Of a DNA stretch of 39,777 bases, positions 25,329 to 34,469 are shown in pieces. Position 1 is the stretch's first letter; every line of letters starts with the position of its first letter. The DNA lies in assembly GCA_945871035.1 (NCBI GenBank), contig CAMBUD010000015.1, forward strand, positions 1-39,777, in the 5' to 3' direction. Origin of the DNA: Planctomicrobium piriforme (GTDB lineage: Bacteria; Planctomycetota; Planctomycetia; Pirellulales; UBA1268). The notes beneath the pieces were generated by a model that was not told where the DNA came from, searched no databases, and saw only the letters and a program-made list of their open reading frames with translations. The position numbers and the translations under genes were made by a program.

Positions 25329-26486
25329 ATGCTAATGCTACCCATCAACAAAAGCCTTGCGTTCAATCAGACGACGTGTGCTGCGATTGTATGCTTCTGC
25401 CTAACTGTTCAAAGCGGATGCACTTCGGCAATCAGCACGGCGGCATTGCGCGAGGCATTACGAGAATCTGTTACCTATTCAAGTGACAGTTCGGCCATGC
25501 AGAAGAATCGCACGACCCAAAATGAAGATGCCGCCAAACGTAGCTTGGAAGCCACCACTACCACTGAAGATGACGTGGGTGCCTCTTGTGACACGAGCGA
25601 CTCCGACCAAGGCACGGGCAGTTCAGAAGCCCATCAGCAGCATTTAACAGCGGCGCTTGATGCGGCCGTTGAGCGACTGTCACAAGTGGGCGGCTTGAAC
25701 GAAGCGACACAGGCAGCGCTGATCTCGACCCTCGAGGGCACCCAAGCCGATGACTGGCCGGCTGTCATAGATGCTTTTGCATCGTCTTTACAGTCAACGC
25801 AGTCAACCGCATCCACAGTAGCTACGCTCACATCACTTCTCGAAAAGCCAGTGGCAGCGGACACCCCCGCTGTATCCCCGACGTTCGTCGAAGATGCCGT
25901 CGTGCCTATTCCCGTTATCAAGATCGCAGTCGACGACCAACCTGTGGCCACAAATGTTGCAGAGAAATCGCCAGCGACTCTCGAAAAGCAAATAGCAGGT
26001 GTTCAGACAAGCAGTGTGCCGGGCGAAGAAAAGCCAGTCGACGAGAACAAGCAAAGTGATTGTGAAGAAAAGGATCCACCGCGGCCAGCGCTCATTGTGC
26101 AAAATCCCTGCTTTGTTTCGCGCGTGAAAGCTTGGGGCGTGCTGGATCGATTTTCCACCGATTGTTTCACGCCTGGCCAGGAGCTGATTGTTTATTTTGA
26201 ACTCGAAAATCTCTCCTCAAACGACTCAGTAGACGGCCATACAACTACGATTGATACAGTGCTTCGGCTGATCGGACCGGATGACAAACTCGCCCACGAG
26301 TGGCGATTTGATCCCATTGCAGAAACCTGCCACTCTCACCGCCACGATTACTTTGCCCGCTATCTCGTGCAGATCCCTGCCGCGGCTTCACAGGGAGCAT
26401 ACCGCCTCGAAATCGCCGTGACGGACGCTGTTGCTGAGAGAACAGTGCAGACGCAGTTGCCTCTGGAAGTTTGCTCTGAGGAGTAA
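25329..26486 (+). CDS. Putative lipoprotein with disordered middle, function unknown
   Basis: The 385-residue product has a signal peptide ending in a lipobox-like QSGC (Cys31). A long acidic Ser/Thr/Ala-rich segment (about 35-240) contains a helical stretch AALDAAVERLSQVG. A compact C-terminal domain of about 140 residues begins near LIVQNPCFVSRVKAWG and contains FTPGQELIVYFELEN, LAHEWRFD, YFARYLVQIP and a final YRLEIAVTDA strand. That domain looks like an immunoglobulin-like beta sandwich with several Cys, but I do not recognise a named family. It is divergent from pyrB and 50 bases from the convergent TolC gene. No Shine-Dalgarno is obvious before ATG 25329; a second ATG lies six bases on. 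Confidence 0.7.
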   Translation: MLMLPINKSLAFNQTTCAAIVCFCLTVQSGCTSAISTAALREALRESVTYSSDSSAMQKNRTTQNEDAAKRSLEATTTTEDDVGASCDTSDSDQGTGSSEAHQQHLTAALDAAVERLSQVGGLNEATQAALISTLEGTQADDWPAVIDAFASSLQSTQSTASTVATLTSLLEKPVAADTPAVSPTFVEDAVVPIPVIKIAVDDQPVATNVAEKSPATLEKQIAGVQTSSVPGEEKPVDENKQSDCEEKDPPRPALIVQNPCFVSRVKAWGVLDRFSTDCFTPGQELIVYFELENLSSNDSVDGHTTTIDTVLRLIGPDDKLAHEWRFDPIAETCHSHRHDYFARYLVQIPAAASQGAYRLEIAVTDAVAERTVQTQLPLEVCSEE

Positions 26487-26536
26487 CGAGGGGCATCTGT
26501 CTGATCGCCGTAACAATAGAAACGCAAGCGATTTCT

Positions 26537-27997
26537 TCAAGGAGCCGGCAACGGGCGGATGGCTTCCGGTGCGGGTGGTTGCTCAGGGAGGCCAGCCGGC
26601 GCCTGAACTGCCGGTGGAAATTCCTCCAGCTGCAGCAGGTCAGCAATCGTGACGGCACTGTTCCAGCGATCAGCCTGCGATTCAACGAAGGCCAATTCTG
26701 TTTCGGTGAGAATGCGCTGCGCTTGTAGAAGACTCAGAAACGTCACCTCGCCCTCCGAGTAGAGGGCTTGAGTGAGCGAGACAGTTTCACGGGCTTTTGG
26801 CAGGATGTATTCTTCATACCACTCAACCAATCGCTGCGATGTGCGGTAGAGGGCAATGGCTTGTGCTGCCTGCGTGGCGAGGTCGAGTTCGGTTATGCGC
26901 AGAGCAGCACGTGATGAGGCGATTTCAGCGCGGGCCGAGCGGATGTTGCCCTGATTGCGATCAAACAGTGGCACAGTCATCATCACCTGAACGAGTCCTT
27001 GATCCATCGCCGGAACGCCCACTTGCCGCTGGTAGCCACCCATTAAGTTGATGTTGGGGATAGGCTGCACGGCGGCCCGTTCGAGAGCCCACTGCGCGCG
27101 GGCAATATTGGCTTCTGCTGCGCGCGGTGTTGCATTCACTTGGACAACCGACTCCTGTAAGTTTTTGAGATCGAAGCTCGGTAGTTTCTGAAAGAGGTTG
27201 GCATCGAGTGTGCCGATATCAACACGAGGCAGGCCGATGGCCGTGGCTAGTTGTCGACGTCCGGTTTCAATGTAAACGGAGGAATTGAGTAGTCTGACCT
27301 CTGCGCGGTCGCGTTCGATACTCCAGAAGAGCACATCCGCTTTCGTGCCTTCCCCGGCTTCAGCCAGTTGATGACCGATATCGTACGAACGCTTGGCAAT
27401 GTCAAATAAGAGTGTGTAGATCACCACACGACGCTGCGACACGAGCAACGAATAGTAACTTTGTCGCACGTCTCGCAGCACATCGAAGCGCGCCCGAATG
27501 AACAGGTATTCTGACTGTTGCACTTCTCGGAGAGCGGCTTGCTGTGCTAAGCGTAGCTTGCCGGCTGTGACCAGATCCTGCGCCACCGTCCCGCTCCACT
27601 GGCTCTCATTTCCCGCAATCTGCGGTGAAAAACCGGCCATCACAGGATTTGGGTAGAGACGCGCCTGAATGGCCTTGCCACGTGCAGCCTCGATGGCAGC
27701 CCGGGCTGATCGCAGCTTGGGATGATTTCGTTCGGCGAGTTCTATGAATTCGGTTAGCCTTTTTGGAGTGGGGCCATGGACCGCCTGCTCGGCAAGATCG
27801 TGTGGCACGTCTCCCAGTGGTACGCCTTGCTCACTGATGCGCAGCGGAGCGATCTTTTCAGGCCACTCCTCCGCCCGAATGGGAGGGGTGCACCACGCCC
27901 AACTGGCAGCAACAAGGAGGGCGAGAAGAGTCACGGCCGCAAGTGAGCAACGCGGAGGGCGCAACTTTTTGTCATGGCATCGCTGGCTTCTTTGCAT
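26537..27997 (-). CDS. TolC-family outer-membrane efflux protein (CzcC-like)
   Basis: The 486-residue protein is an outer-membrane channel component of the TolC superfamily. It has a signal peptide (LAAVTLLALLVAASWAW, cleavage near IRAEE), a first OEP repeat with LIELAERNHPKL-like FIELAERNHPKLRSARAAIE and LYPNPVMAG, and a second repeat with PIPNINLMGGYQRQVG and TVPLFDRNQGNIRSA. The C-terminal YSEGEVTFLSLLQAQR helix and a Pro-rich tail follow. The features resemble the CzcC/heavy-metal branch, but no RND pump or membrane-fusion gene is in the window, so the substrate cannot be assigned. I use ATG 27997; the longest frame starts with TTG 28036. Confidence 0.9.
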   Translation of the reverse strand: MQRSQRCHDKKLRPPRCSLAAVTLLALLVAASWAWCTPPIRAEEWPEKIAPLRISEQGVPLGDVPHDLAEQAVHGPTPKRLTEFIELAERNHPKLRSARAAIEAARGKAIQARLYPNPVMAGFSPQIAGNESQWSGTVAQDLVTAGKLRLAQQAALREVQQSEYLFIRARFDVLRDVRQSYYSLLVSQRRVVIYTLLFDIAKRSYDIGHQLAEAGEGTKADVLFWSIERDRAEVRLLNSSVYIETGRRQLATAIGLPRVDIGTLDANLFQKLPSFDLKNLQESVVQVNATPRAAEANIARAQWALERAAVQPIPNINLMGGYQRQVGVPAMDQGLVQVMMTVPLFDRNQGNIRSARAEIASSRAALRITELDLATQAAQAIALYRTSQRLVEWYEEYILPKARETVSLTQALYSEGEVTFLSLLQAQRILTETELAFVESQADRWNSAVTIADLLQLEEFPPAVQAPAGLPEQPPAPEAIRPLPAP

Positions 27998-28416
27998 GGT
28001 ATAGAACGATTGGTTGGACGAAGGTATCGCCTGCAAACGGCCACCATAACGCCTTCTTCATAATCGGCAGATCCTGCCTGATTACTAAAGATTAAAACCG
28101 CCAACGGGCTTTGGGGATGAAGGCGAACTTTAGGAGATCTGCGGCGATTGTTTTTTTGCACAGGCTTGCCAGCCAAGATTCCGGTAAGCGCCTGCTGTTA
28201 AGCAAAAGACCACTCCGGACAAAATCTTTTTTTCTGTCGCTAGGCTACAAGCTAGGCTACAAGAAGACCGTTGAACTTGTGCGTCGGCAATTCACCCGCT
28301 AGACCGTCGGCCTAGAAGCAGCAGGCGATTCCAGCGTTGAGCCGCTGATAGGCGGCGGTGCCGGTGTCCTTCAGTTTCAGATTGGCAACGCACGCCGATT
28401 CCGGCATAGGTTCATG
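27998..28416. other. 419-bp intergenic region between tolC-like and DUF1501 genes
   Basis: No convincing gene is present; a 63-codon frame at 28111-28302 lacks a Shine-Dalgarno and family similarity. The region holds a perfect tandem 12-bp repeat at 28239-28262 and a small hairpin (GGCAG-ATC-CTGCC) near 28076-28088. It must include the promoter of the minus-strand tolC-like gene and the 3' end of the DUF1501 transcript, but I see no clear promoter or T-tract terminator. Confidence 0.5.
28239..28262 (+). repeat. Perfect 12-bp tandem repeat
   Basis: GCTAGGCTACAA occurs twice with no spacer (28239-28250 and 28251-28262) in noncoding DNA downstream of the DUF1501 gene. No function is evident. 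Confidence 0.85.
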
Positions 28417-29850
28417 TTAGGCGATGATTGCATCGATCGGTTTACCGTGGTCGATCGCCAGTCGCTTACGGCCTGGAATTTCGAGTTTGTGAGAATCGAG
28501 GCCGAGTTGTTTAAGAATTGTGGCATGAATATCAGTGACGTAGTGTCTGTTTTCTACGGCATGGAAGCCAAGTTCGTCAGTTGCACCGTGCACAAACCCG
28601 CGTTTGATACCACCGCCAGCCATCCAGACCGAGAAGGCAAAGACGTGGTGGTCTCGTCCATCGGAGCCCTGCGAGCCGGGAGTACGGCCAAACTCGGTCG
28701 CAAAAAGCACGAGTGTCTCGTCGAGGAGACCGCGTCGGTCGAGATCCACCAGCAAGGCACCGATCGGTTGGTCGACTGCGAGTGCAAGCTTCTCATGGTT
28801 GGCTTGCAAGCCACTGTGGGCGTCCCATGCCCCAGCACCGCCGCCACCGTGCTGGATCTGGATAAAACGCACGCCACGTTCAATAAATCGCCGTGCCGCG
28901 AGTAACTGAGTGCCAAATTCTTTGCAGTGAGGCAGGTCGAGACCGTAAAGACTTTTTGTCTCGGCAGTCTCTTGTGAAAAATCGACCACATCCGGCACAC
29001 TGCGCTGCATGCGGAACGCCAGTTCGTAGGAGGCTATCCGTGCCGCCGTTTGTGGATCGCTGGGATACTCGATTGCGGTGCGTCCGTTAAGCGACTTCAC
29101 GAGGTCGAATCCAATGGCTTGAGCCTCACGAGAAAAAGCCTGCTGAGGCTGACCGAAATCAAGTGGATTCTGGGGATCGATCCGCAGCGGTACTGCGTCA
29201 TGGGCCGGGCCGAGATAGAGGCCGTCTTTTTTATTCCAATACTCTCGGGTACCGATAGAAATGAACTGCGGCAGATTGTCGTTGAGCGAACCCAAGCCGT
29301 AGTGCACCCAAGCGCCGAGTGTCGGAAATTCGCCGTCCAGCATATTCCTTCCGGTGTGAAACTGCGTTTGTGCCATGTGATTGCTATCAGACGTCCACAT
29401 CGAGCGGACAACTGAAATACGATCGATGGTTCGCGCAATATGCGGGAACCAATCGCTGACCTCGATGCCGCTTTCTCCGTGCTTCTTGAATCCAATTTGT
29501 AGGGGAAAAAGCGTGTTCCGCTGTTGGCCGTTGGCATCGGGTGCCATTGCGCGTTCGAGTGATAATCTGGCCGGATTTTGCACCGCCGCGTAGGGTGTTT
29601 CGCTGATCGTTTTCCCACCGTATTTCGTCACCATCGGCTTAGGATCAAAGCTTTCCAAGTGGCTCACACCGCCGTTCATGAAGAGCCAGATCACCCGCTT
29701 TGCCCGGGGGGCAAAATGTGGCTGACCGTTCGGTGGAGTCCACTCAGCACCGGCAGCGAGCCCATCACGATGAAGCATTGCTCCTAGTGCGAGGCCAGTG
29801 AACCCCATGCCCAGATCAGCAAGAAACGTGCGTCGCGGTAGATGATTCAT
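28417..29850 (-). CDS. DUF1501 (sulfatase-like) secreted protein
   Basis: The 477-residue protein belongs to DUF1501, an alkaline-phosphatase/sulfatase-superfamily group expanded in planctomycetes. It opens with [20 protein letters not shown], a twin-arginine-type signal. The family blocks [72 protein letters not shown] and [21 protein letters not shown] segments are all present, so it is intact. It starts 43 bases downstream of the DUF1549/DUF1553 gene on the same strand, the standard planctomycete arrangement. The biochemical function of these pairs is unproven; a role in extracytoplasmic polysaccharide or sulfate-ester metabolism has been suggested. Confidence 0.93.
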   Translation of the reverse strand: MNHLPRRTFLADLGMGFTGLALGAMLHRDGLAAGAEWTPPNGQPHFAPRAKRVIWLFMNGGVSHLESFDPKPMVTKYGGKTISETPYAAVQNPARLSLERAMAPDANGQQRNTLFPLQIGFKKHGESGIEVSDWFPHIARTIDRISVVRSMWTSDSNHMAQTQFHTGRNMLDGEFPTLGAWVHYGLGSLNDNLPQFISIGTREYWNKKDGLYLGPAHDAVPLRIDPQNPLDFGQPQQAFSREAQAIGFDLVKSLNGRTAIEYPSDPQTAARIASYELAFRMQRSVPDVVDFSQETAETKSLYGLDLPHCKEFGTQLLAARRFIERGVRFIQIQHGGGGAGAWDAHSGLQANHEKLALAVDQPIGALLVDLDRRGLLDETLVLFATEFGRTPGSQGSDGRDHHVFAFSVWMAGGGIKRGFVHGATDELGFHAVENRHYVTDIHATILKQLGLDSHKLEIPGRKRLAIDHGKPIDAIIA

Positions 29851-29893
29851 GGTGACCGGATAGCCGTGGAGTTTTAGGGAGCATGGCGCACAG

Positions 29894-32728
29894 TTAGCGC
29901 AGCGTTATAAAATCGTTGTGATTGATGAGCGCCCACACAAGATGAGTGTGCGCTCGATGGTTCGCATCGATCAGCGTTTCTCCGGAGGAAAGTTTTTGCC
30001 ACCCTTCGATTGCCTGCATGCAATCGGCTAGCTCATCTTTCGTCGGAGAACGGTTGAGGAGCAGAATAAAAGCCTGCGCAATAAATCCGGCATCGCCGCC
30101 AATGCTTTGGCCAGCGGCATGCAATCGCTTTGTAATCTGTGCGGCGGCATCGTGCACTAACCGGGAGTTTGAAAGGGCCAACGCCTGCTGTGGAACAATG
30201 CTCTGCTCGCGCTGATAGCATTCCTTTACGTCAGCGTCGTCAAACATTTTAAGAAATGGATTGCGATCGTTATTGGAATGGAAAAAATAAAGGCTGCGTC
30301 GCTTGGAGTCTGCCTGTGCTGTCGGCGGCACGGATGGACCGCCGAACGTGAGATCAAGCGTGCCGGAAAACGCGAGGATCGCATCGCGAATCACCTGTGA
30401 TTCTAGTCGCATCGCATCGCGTCTCCAGAGCAGTCGGTTGTCAGGATCAAGACCCATGTTTGATTCGGCTCCAAACGAAGACGATGTCATCTGATAGGCG
30501 GCAGATGTGACGATTAAGCGGTGCAAGTGCTTCATGCTCCAGCCTTGATCCACAAGTTCACTCGCTAGCCAGTCGAGCAATTCTGGGTGCGATGGAGCGT
30601 TGCCCTTGCGACCAAAATCAAAAACGGTGCTCACGAGCGGCCGACCCATGTGGCGCATCCAGATCTGGTTTGCGGCCACGCGTGCAGTGAGCGGATTACG
30701 CGGGTCAGTGATCCAAGTAGCCAGCGCCCGACGGCGTCCGGTACTCGTCGCTGGAAATGCCAGCGGCGGATCGTCCGCTGTGGTCGTTCGAAATCGCGTC
30801 GTAGACCATTTTGCACCGATGAGCTTGAGTGGCGTGAACAATTCCCCGGGTTCCGCAACGGCAGAACGAGCTTTTTCCAATTCATTGCGAACGCTATCGA
30901 TTGCTTTTTCGACCTCCTTTTTATCAGCCGGCGTTCGTAGCAGCTGGAGCCGCAGCTTTGCCAAGTTGTGCTGGGCGTGGGCCACGGCTAGCTCGCGCTC
31001 AGCTTGCACGGCAAGTTGCGCGGTCTGTTTCATTCGTTCCTGTACGGTTTCGGAAACAGGAGCCACCGCGTCACTCACTTCCCAGCCCAATCGGGTTGCC
31101 GCTGCACGCCGTTCAATGCTGTGTTTTTCGGCAAGGGCAATGTCTACCGCTCGCTGATAGACACCCACTTCAAGCTCGAGCGAATCAACTGCCGTTTGGG
31201 CTATTGCCTGAGCGTGATGATGGGGAACCACGGTCGACTCTGCAGCAGGCTCGATCGCCTGCTGCGGATCAACGGCTAACCGTTGTAGGGTTTGCTGCTC
31301 AGCGACTAGCGCGAGCACTATTTTGGTCAGTGCGGCCTGTGCCAACTCAACTGCGCGACTCGCCGCATCCAATTGGGCATCGATTATCCAAGGTTGGCGT
31401 TCTGGGTAGTAGGCGACTGTAGGCAACACAACTGGCGCAATTGTCAGGTCCTTAAAGGCAATGATTGCAGGCACACCAGGCTCGATTGAGTGCGATTTGT
31501 CGGGCTTATTTTCTTCACCTCGAACAAACAAATACGTCGGGGCTTCAAGGACACCGTCGAAGACACGGGGAATTCCGTCACGCTTCAGATCCATGTCGTT
31601 GGGCACGACGTCGAGTCGCACGTGGTATGGCTCAAAAAATGCCCTCATCCTGTAGTAATCTACCTGCTGGATGGGATCGTACTTGTGGTCGTGGCACTTC
31701 GAACAATTCATGGTGAGTCCAAGCAATCCCTTGCCAACGTGCTCAACGGTTTCATCCAACCACTGAGTGCGATTCCAAGAAAACCAATGCCTGGCGAGAT
31801 AGCCGGTAGCACGAAGCTTGGACGGATCATCCGGATACAGTTCATCGGCGGCCAGCATCTGTCGCACCATCTCGTCGTAGGGAGTGTCTCTATTGAGCGA
31901 CTCAACGATCCAATCTCGCCAATGCCACAAGTGCTTTTGGCTATTACGATGCTCCTCGTCTAGGCCCCACCAATCGCTGTACCGCCATACGTCCATCCAG
32001 TGTCGTGCCCAACGCTCACCGTGTCGGGGGTCTGCTAGTAGGCGGTCAACGATTGCTGCATACCAATCTGGCGAGGTATCTGAATCAATCGCTGCTAATT
32101 CTTCTGCTGAAGGCGGCAGGCCAACGAGATCGATAAAGAGCCGACGGACAAGGATTGCGCGGTCGGCTTGTGGTTGCGGTACGAGATTATTTTTTTCATG
32201 AACGTAACTGATAAAAGCATCGATCGGATTTTTAAGCCAGTCGGATTTGACTGCAACAGTAGGAACGGTAGGACGCACGCGCGGTACAAAGGCCCAGTGA
32301 TCACGCGGATCCGCTTCGGGTTTTTCGTTGGGATCAGTCGGTGAGTTTGCCGTAATCCAAGCCCTTAGCATGCCCAACTGGTGCACTGTCAGTGGATCTC
32401 CTTCATCTTCCGGTGGCATTCGCAAGGCAGGATTTGGCTCACTCACGCGGGCGAGCAGAAGGCTGGCATCAGGATCCCCCTTCACGATGCCGTGCCCCGA
32501 ATCACCGCCCTTCAGCATGAATTCAACGGTATCCAGCCGGAGGCCAGCCTCTTGCTTAAGACTCCCGTGACAGGAAAAACATCGGACGGCAAGCAGAGGC
32601 TTAAGCTGGTCGTTATAGACACGGAGTTGGTCGCCTGCAGGCAATGCATTGCCATGCACGAGGCTGAGAAAAAAAAAGAAAGCAGTCACCTGTTTCGTGT
32701 GAAGCGATTGTTTTCTAGCGTTCGCCAT
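29894..32728 (-). CDS. PSCyt1-DUF1549-DUF1553 secreted cytochrome-like protein
   Basis: The 944-residue protein has, in order: a signal peptide ([19 protein letters not shown]), a planctomycete cytochrome C1 (PSCyt1) domain with haem motif CFSCH (Cys50, Cys53, His54) and a distal MPPEDE block, DUF1549 with [14 protein letters not shown], and a second CSKCHDH motif (342-348). A long coiled-coil-like insertion (about 465-640) with many Glu/Ala/Arg follows, then DUF1553 with [16 protein letters not shown] and [21 protein letters not shown] 32728 has AAAGGG a few bases upstream on the minus strand; the longest frame starts with TTG 32752. It is the first gene of a two-gene operon with DUF1501. 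The haem motifs are intact; the role is unknown. Confidence 0.93.
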   Translation of the reverse strand: MANARKQSLHTKQVTAFFFFLSLVHGNALPAGDQLRVYNDQLKPLLAVRCFSCHGSLKQEAGLRLDTVEFMLKGGDSGHGIVKGDPDASLLLARVSEPNPALRMPPEDEGDPLTVHQLGMLRAWITANSPTDPNEKPEADPRDHWAFVPRVRPTVPTVAVKSDWLKNPIDAFISYVHEKNNLVPQPQADRAILVRRLFIDLVGLPPSAEELAAIDSDTSPDWYAAIVDRLLADPRHGERWARHWMDVWRYSDWWGLDEEHRNSQKHLWHWRDWIVESLNRDTPYDEMVRQMLAADELYPDDPSKLRATGYLARHWFSWNRTQWLDETVEHVGKGLLGLTMNCSKCHDHKYDPIQQVDYYRMRAFFEPYHVRLDVVPNDMDLKRDGIPRVFDGVLEAPTYLFVRGEENKPDKSHSIEPGVPAIIAFKDLTIAPVVLPTVAYYPERQPWIIDAQLDAASRAVELAQAALTKIVLALVAEQQTLQRLAVDPQQAIEPAAESTVVPHHHAQAIAQTAVDSLELEVGVYQRAVDIALAEKHSIERRAAATRLGWEVSDAVAPVSETVQERMKQTAQLAVQAERELAVAHAQHNLAKLRLQLLRTPADKKEVEKAIDSVRNELEKARSAVAEPGELFTPLKLIGAKWSTTRFRTTTADDPPLAFPATSTGRRRALATWITDPRNPLTARVAANQIWMRHMGRPLVSTVFDFGRKGNAPSHPELLDWLASELVDQGWSMKHLHRLIVTSAAYQMTSSSFGAESNMGLDPDNRLLWRRDAMRLESQVIRDAILAFSGTLDLTFGGPSVPPTAQADSKRRSLYFFHSNNDRNPFLKMFDDADVKECYQREQSIVPQQALALSNSRLVHDAAAQITKRLHAAGQSIGGDAGFIAQAFILLLNRSPTKDELADCMQAIEGWQKLSSGETLIDANHRAHTHLVWALINHNDFITLR

Positions 32729-32928
32729 GCTGCCCTTTGCCTTGAGACCCAATCCTAATCGATTCCATTTCCTCTATACTATGTACGGCTTGCAGCCATG
32801 CATAAAAACGCTCTGTCCCCAGGGATTTGAAACAAGAATTTCAAGCGTAGACAGGCTTTTTAAAAACTGGGATAAACCCTAGAAAATATGACCAAAAGTC
32901 GAACTTAGACAAGGAATAGTCGACGGTG

Positions 32929-32957
32929 TTGTGGTTGATTGGAGGAGATGCTAAAAC
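32929..32957 (+). promoter_or_regulatory. Candidate promoter of the RRM gene
   Basis: TTGTGG (32929-32934) and TAAAAC (32952-32957) are 17 bases apart, with a TG at 32949-32950 that could act as an extended -10. It would give a leader of about 120 bases. The match is moderate and based only on inspection. Confidence 0.3.
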
Positions 32958-33009
32958 TCCACCCAGTACGACTGACTTTCGTCTGCATTCCAGCCCGTTT
33001 CGGGAGCTG

Positions 33010-33051
33010 CGGATGTGTGCATCCGGCGATGGTCGATAAGTCGATTTTTTT
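33010..33051 (+). promoter_or_regulatory. Two hairpins plus T7 tract in the RRM-gene leader
   Basis: CGGATG-TGTG-CATCCG (33010-33025) forms a perfect six-pair stem. A second, short stem TCGA-TAAG-TCGA (33033-33044, extendable by two G-U pairs) is followed directly by seven T (33045-33051). This arrangement resembles an intrinsic terminator or attenuator placed 36 bases before the start codon. Confidence 0.4.
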
Positions 33052-33086
33052 GTGAAGCCGGCTCCCGAGCCCATGAGGTTGTTTTT

Positions 33087-33491
33087 ATGTCTGGGAAGAT
33101 TTACGTGGGGAACCTCCCCTGGTCTACCACGTCCTCCGATTTGGAGGCGATGTTTTCTCCGCACGGTGCCGTGCGGGCTGCCGAGGTGATCTCCGATCGT
33201 GAGACAGGTCGATCACGCGGTTTCGGTTTTGTGGAAATGGAAACCAACGAGGGTTTGCAGGCGGCGATCGCGGCTTTGAATGGCCACGAGATCAATGGCC
33301 GCCCGCTGACCGTTAACGAAGCCCGTGAGCGCACGCCTCGTCCAGGCGGTGCTGGTGGTGGCGGCGGTCGTTCGGGTGGTGGTGGCCGTGGCTACGGCGG
33401 CGGTGGTGGTGGCGGCGGTTACGGCGGTGGTGGCGGCGGCGGTGGCGGCGGTTACGGCGGCGGCGGTGGCCGTGGCGGCGACCGTTACTAG
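33087..33491 (+). CDS. Glycine-rich RRM RNA-binding protein
   Basis: The 134-residue protein has a single RNA-recognition motif (about residues 1-82) with RNP2 IYVGNL and RNP1 RGFGFVEM, followed by a Gly/Arg/Tyr tail of about 45 residues. It resembles the glycine-rich RNA-binding proteins (Rbp) of cyanobacteria and other bacteria, which bind mRNA and are often cold-induced. ATG 33087 follows TGAGGT (33074-33079) at normal spacing; the longer frame from 33015 runs through the leader hairpins. A strong terminator follows at 33557. The G-rich tail is encoded by repetitive GGC/GGT codons, so copy number may vary among strains. Confidence 0.93.
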   Translation: MSGKIYVGNLPWSTTSSDLEAMFSPHGAVRAAEVISDRETGRSRGFGFVEMETNEGLQAAIAALNGHEINGRPLTVNEARERTPRPGGAGGGGGRSGGGGRGYGGGGGGGGYGGGGGGGGGGYGGGGGRGGDRY

Positions 33492-33556
33492 TTGTTCAAC
33501 CAGTCGTACCCAGTTTCGATTTCTATTTCGTTCATTTGTTTTCCAACATTAAAATG

Positions 33557-33601
33557 CTACAGGGGTCGGGTGTTTTACCGTCCTGGCCCCTGTAGGTTTT
33601 T
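33557..33601 (+). terminator. Intrinsic terminator after the RRM gene
   Basis: CTACAGGGG (33557-33565) pairs perfectly with CCCCTGTAG (33587-33595), extendable to about 14 pairs with G-U wobbles, and is followed by five T (33597-33601). It should separate the RRM transcript from rpsR. Confidence 0.85.
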
Positions 33602-33661
33602 CAGTCTGAATTTTTAATTTTCCAAGCAAAAACCTCTCCGACACAACAAAGAATTTCTTAG

Positions 33662-33940
33662 ATGCCGCCTCCAAAAAGTAAATTTGCTAAATTCGCCAAG
33701 AAAAAAGCCAAGCCGCGCCTTAAAGTAAAACGCCGCGACCCAATCTTCATCGACGGCGTCCGCCCTCGGCCAATGTTTGTCGATTACAAGGATCTGGAAC
33801 TCCTCGGCAAGCTTGTAAACAGACAGGCAAAGATTCTTGGGCGTCGCAAGAGTGGTTGCACAGCCGCGAGTCAGCATGCTGTGACAAGTGCGATAAAGCG
33901 TGCTCGTTTCATGGCGCTCTTGCCGTTTGTCGGAGAATAA
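33662..33940 (+). CDS. rpsR: Small-subunit ribosomal protein bS18
   Basis: The 92-residue protein is bS18. The C-terminal part, with FVDYKDLELLGKLVNRQAKI, LGRRKSG, then HAVTSAIKRARFMALLPF, is the conserved family core. The N-terminus is a Lys/Arg-rich extension (about 25 residues). It is separated from the usual rpsF-ssb-rpsR-rplI cluster; here it follows an RRM protein gene and a terminator and precedes a thioesterase. No Shine-Dalgarno is visible before ATG 33662; the upstream sequence is AC-rich. It binds bS6 and the platform of the 30S subunit. Confidence 0.95.
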   Translation: MPPPKSKFAKFAKKKAKPRLKVKRRDPIFIDGVRPRPMFVDYKDLELLGKLVNRQAKILGRRKSGCTAASQHAVTSAIKRARFMALLPFVGE

Positions 33941-34006
33941 ATAGCGGGTGAGCGACCGTGGATCACCCCCTTTTCAAATTCATCTACGGCTGAGGATTTG
34001 CGGCCG

Positions 34007-34432
34007 ATGAGTGCGTTCACGACCGCCCGGCGGATAGAGTTTCGCGATACGGATGCCGCCGGCATCGTCCACTTCTCAGCATTCTTTTTGTGGATGGAAT
34101 CAGCCGAGCATGAACTGCTTCGGCGCGTCGGCATTCCTATTTTTGACCACCAAAGCAATGGAACGATAGCCAGTTGGCCGCGGGTTTCCGTCTCCTGTGA
34201 CTACAAATCACCGATCCACTTTGGCGGTGAAATTGCAATCACGATTCTGGTCGAAGAGATTGGTCGAACGAGCATTACATATGGCTTTCGCTTCGAACAG
34301 GCAGGGATTTGGGTGGCGCAAGGTCGTGTTGTTGTCGTACGGTGTTTGCTGCACCCAGAGGCAAATCCAGCAGCGGTGCCTATTCCCGCCGACATCGTTA
34401 CCCGCATCCGACCGTTTTGTGCCGCTTCCTAA
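34007..34432 (+). CDS. Hotdog-fold acyl-CoA thioesterase (4HBT/YbgC-like)
   Basis: The 141-residue protein matches the 4-hydroxybenzoyl-CoA thioesterase/YbgC family. The N-terminal RIEFRDTDAAGIVHFSAFF carries the catalytic Asp16, a helix WMESAEHELLR follows, and the beta strands include SVSCDYKSPIHFGGEI. It should hydrolyse an acyl-CoA or acyl-ACP thioester in the cytoplasm; the substrate is unknown. ATG 34007 has TGAGGAT at 33991-33997; the longest frame opens with TTG 33998. It lies 66 bases after rpsR and 37 bases before the ABC ATPase gene, so it may be co-transcribed with either. Confidence 0.9.
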   Translation: MSAFTTARRIEFRDTDAAGIVHFSAFFLWMESAEHELLRRVGIPIFDHQSNGTIASWPRVSVSCDYKSPIHFGGEIAITILVEEIGRTSITYGFRFEQAGIWVAQGRVVVVRCLLHPEANPAAVPIPADIVTRIRPFCAAS

Positions 34433-34469
34433 TCCTTTCAAAACGTCTCGATAGGCTAGAAAAGATCAC

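Larger units (their letters stand above)
32729..33086. other. 358-bp divergent intergenic region and leader of the RRM gene
   Basis: This gap separates the minus-strand PSCyt1/DUF1553 gene from the plus-strand RRM gene. It holds an inverted repeat TTGAAA-N6-TTTCAA (32827-32844), a candidate promoter at 32929-32957, and two hairpins followed by a T-tract (33010-33051). No protein-coding gene is supported. Confidence 0.5.

Noticed and set aside
28111..28302. 63-codon frame in the tolC-DUF1501 gap
   Set aside because: Basic low-complexity translation, includes the tandem 12-mer, and has no ribosome-binding site or similarity.
32841..33164. 107-codon minus-strand frame across the RRM leader
   Set aside because: It overlaps the RRM start and leader hairpins, has no Shine-Dalgarno and no recognisable domain.
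33325..33552. Ala/Val-rich frame overlapping the glycine tail of the RRM protein
   Set aside because: It is the shifted reading of GGC/GGT repeats, not an independent gene.
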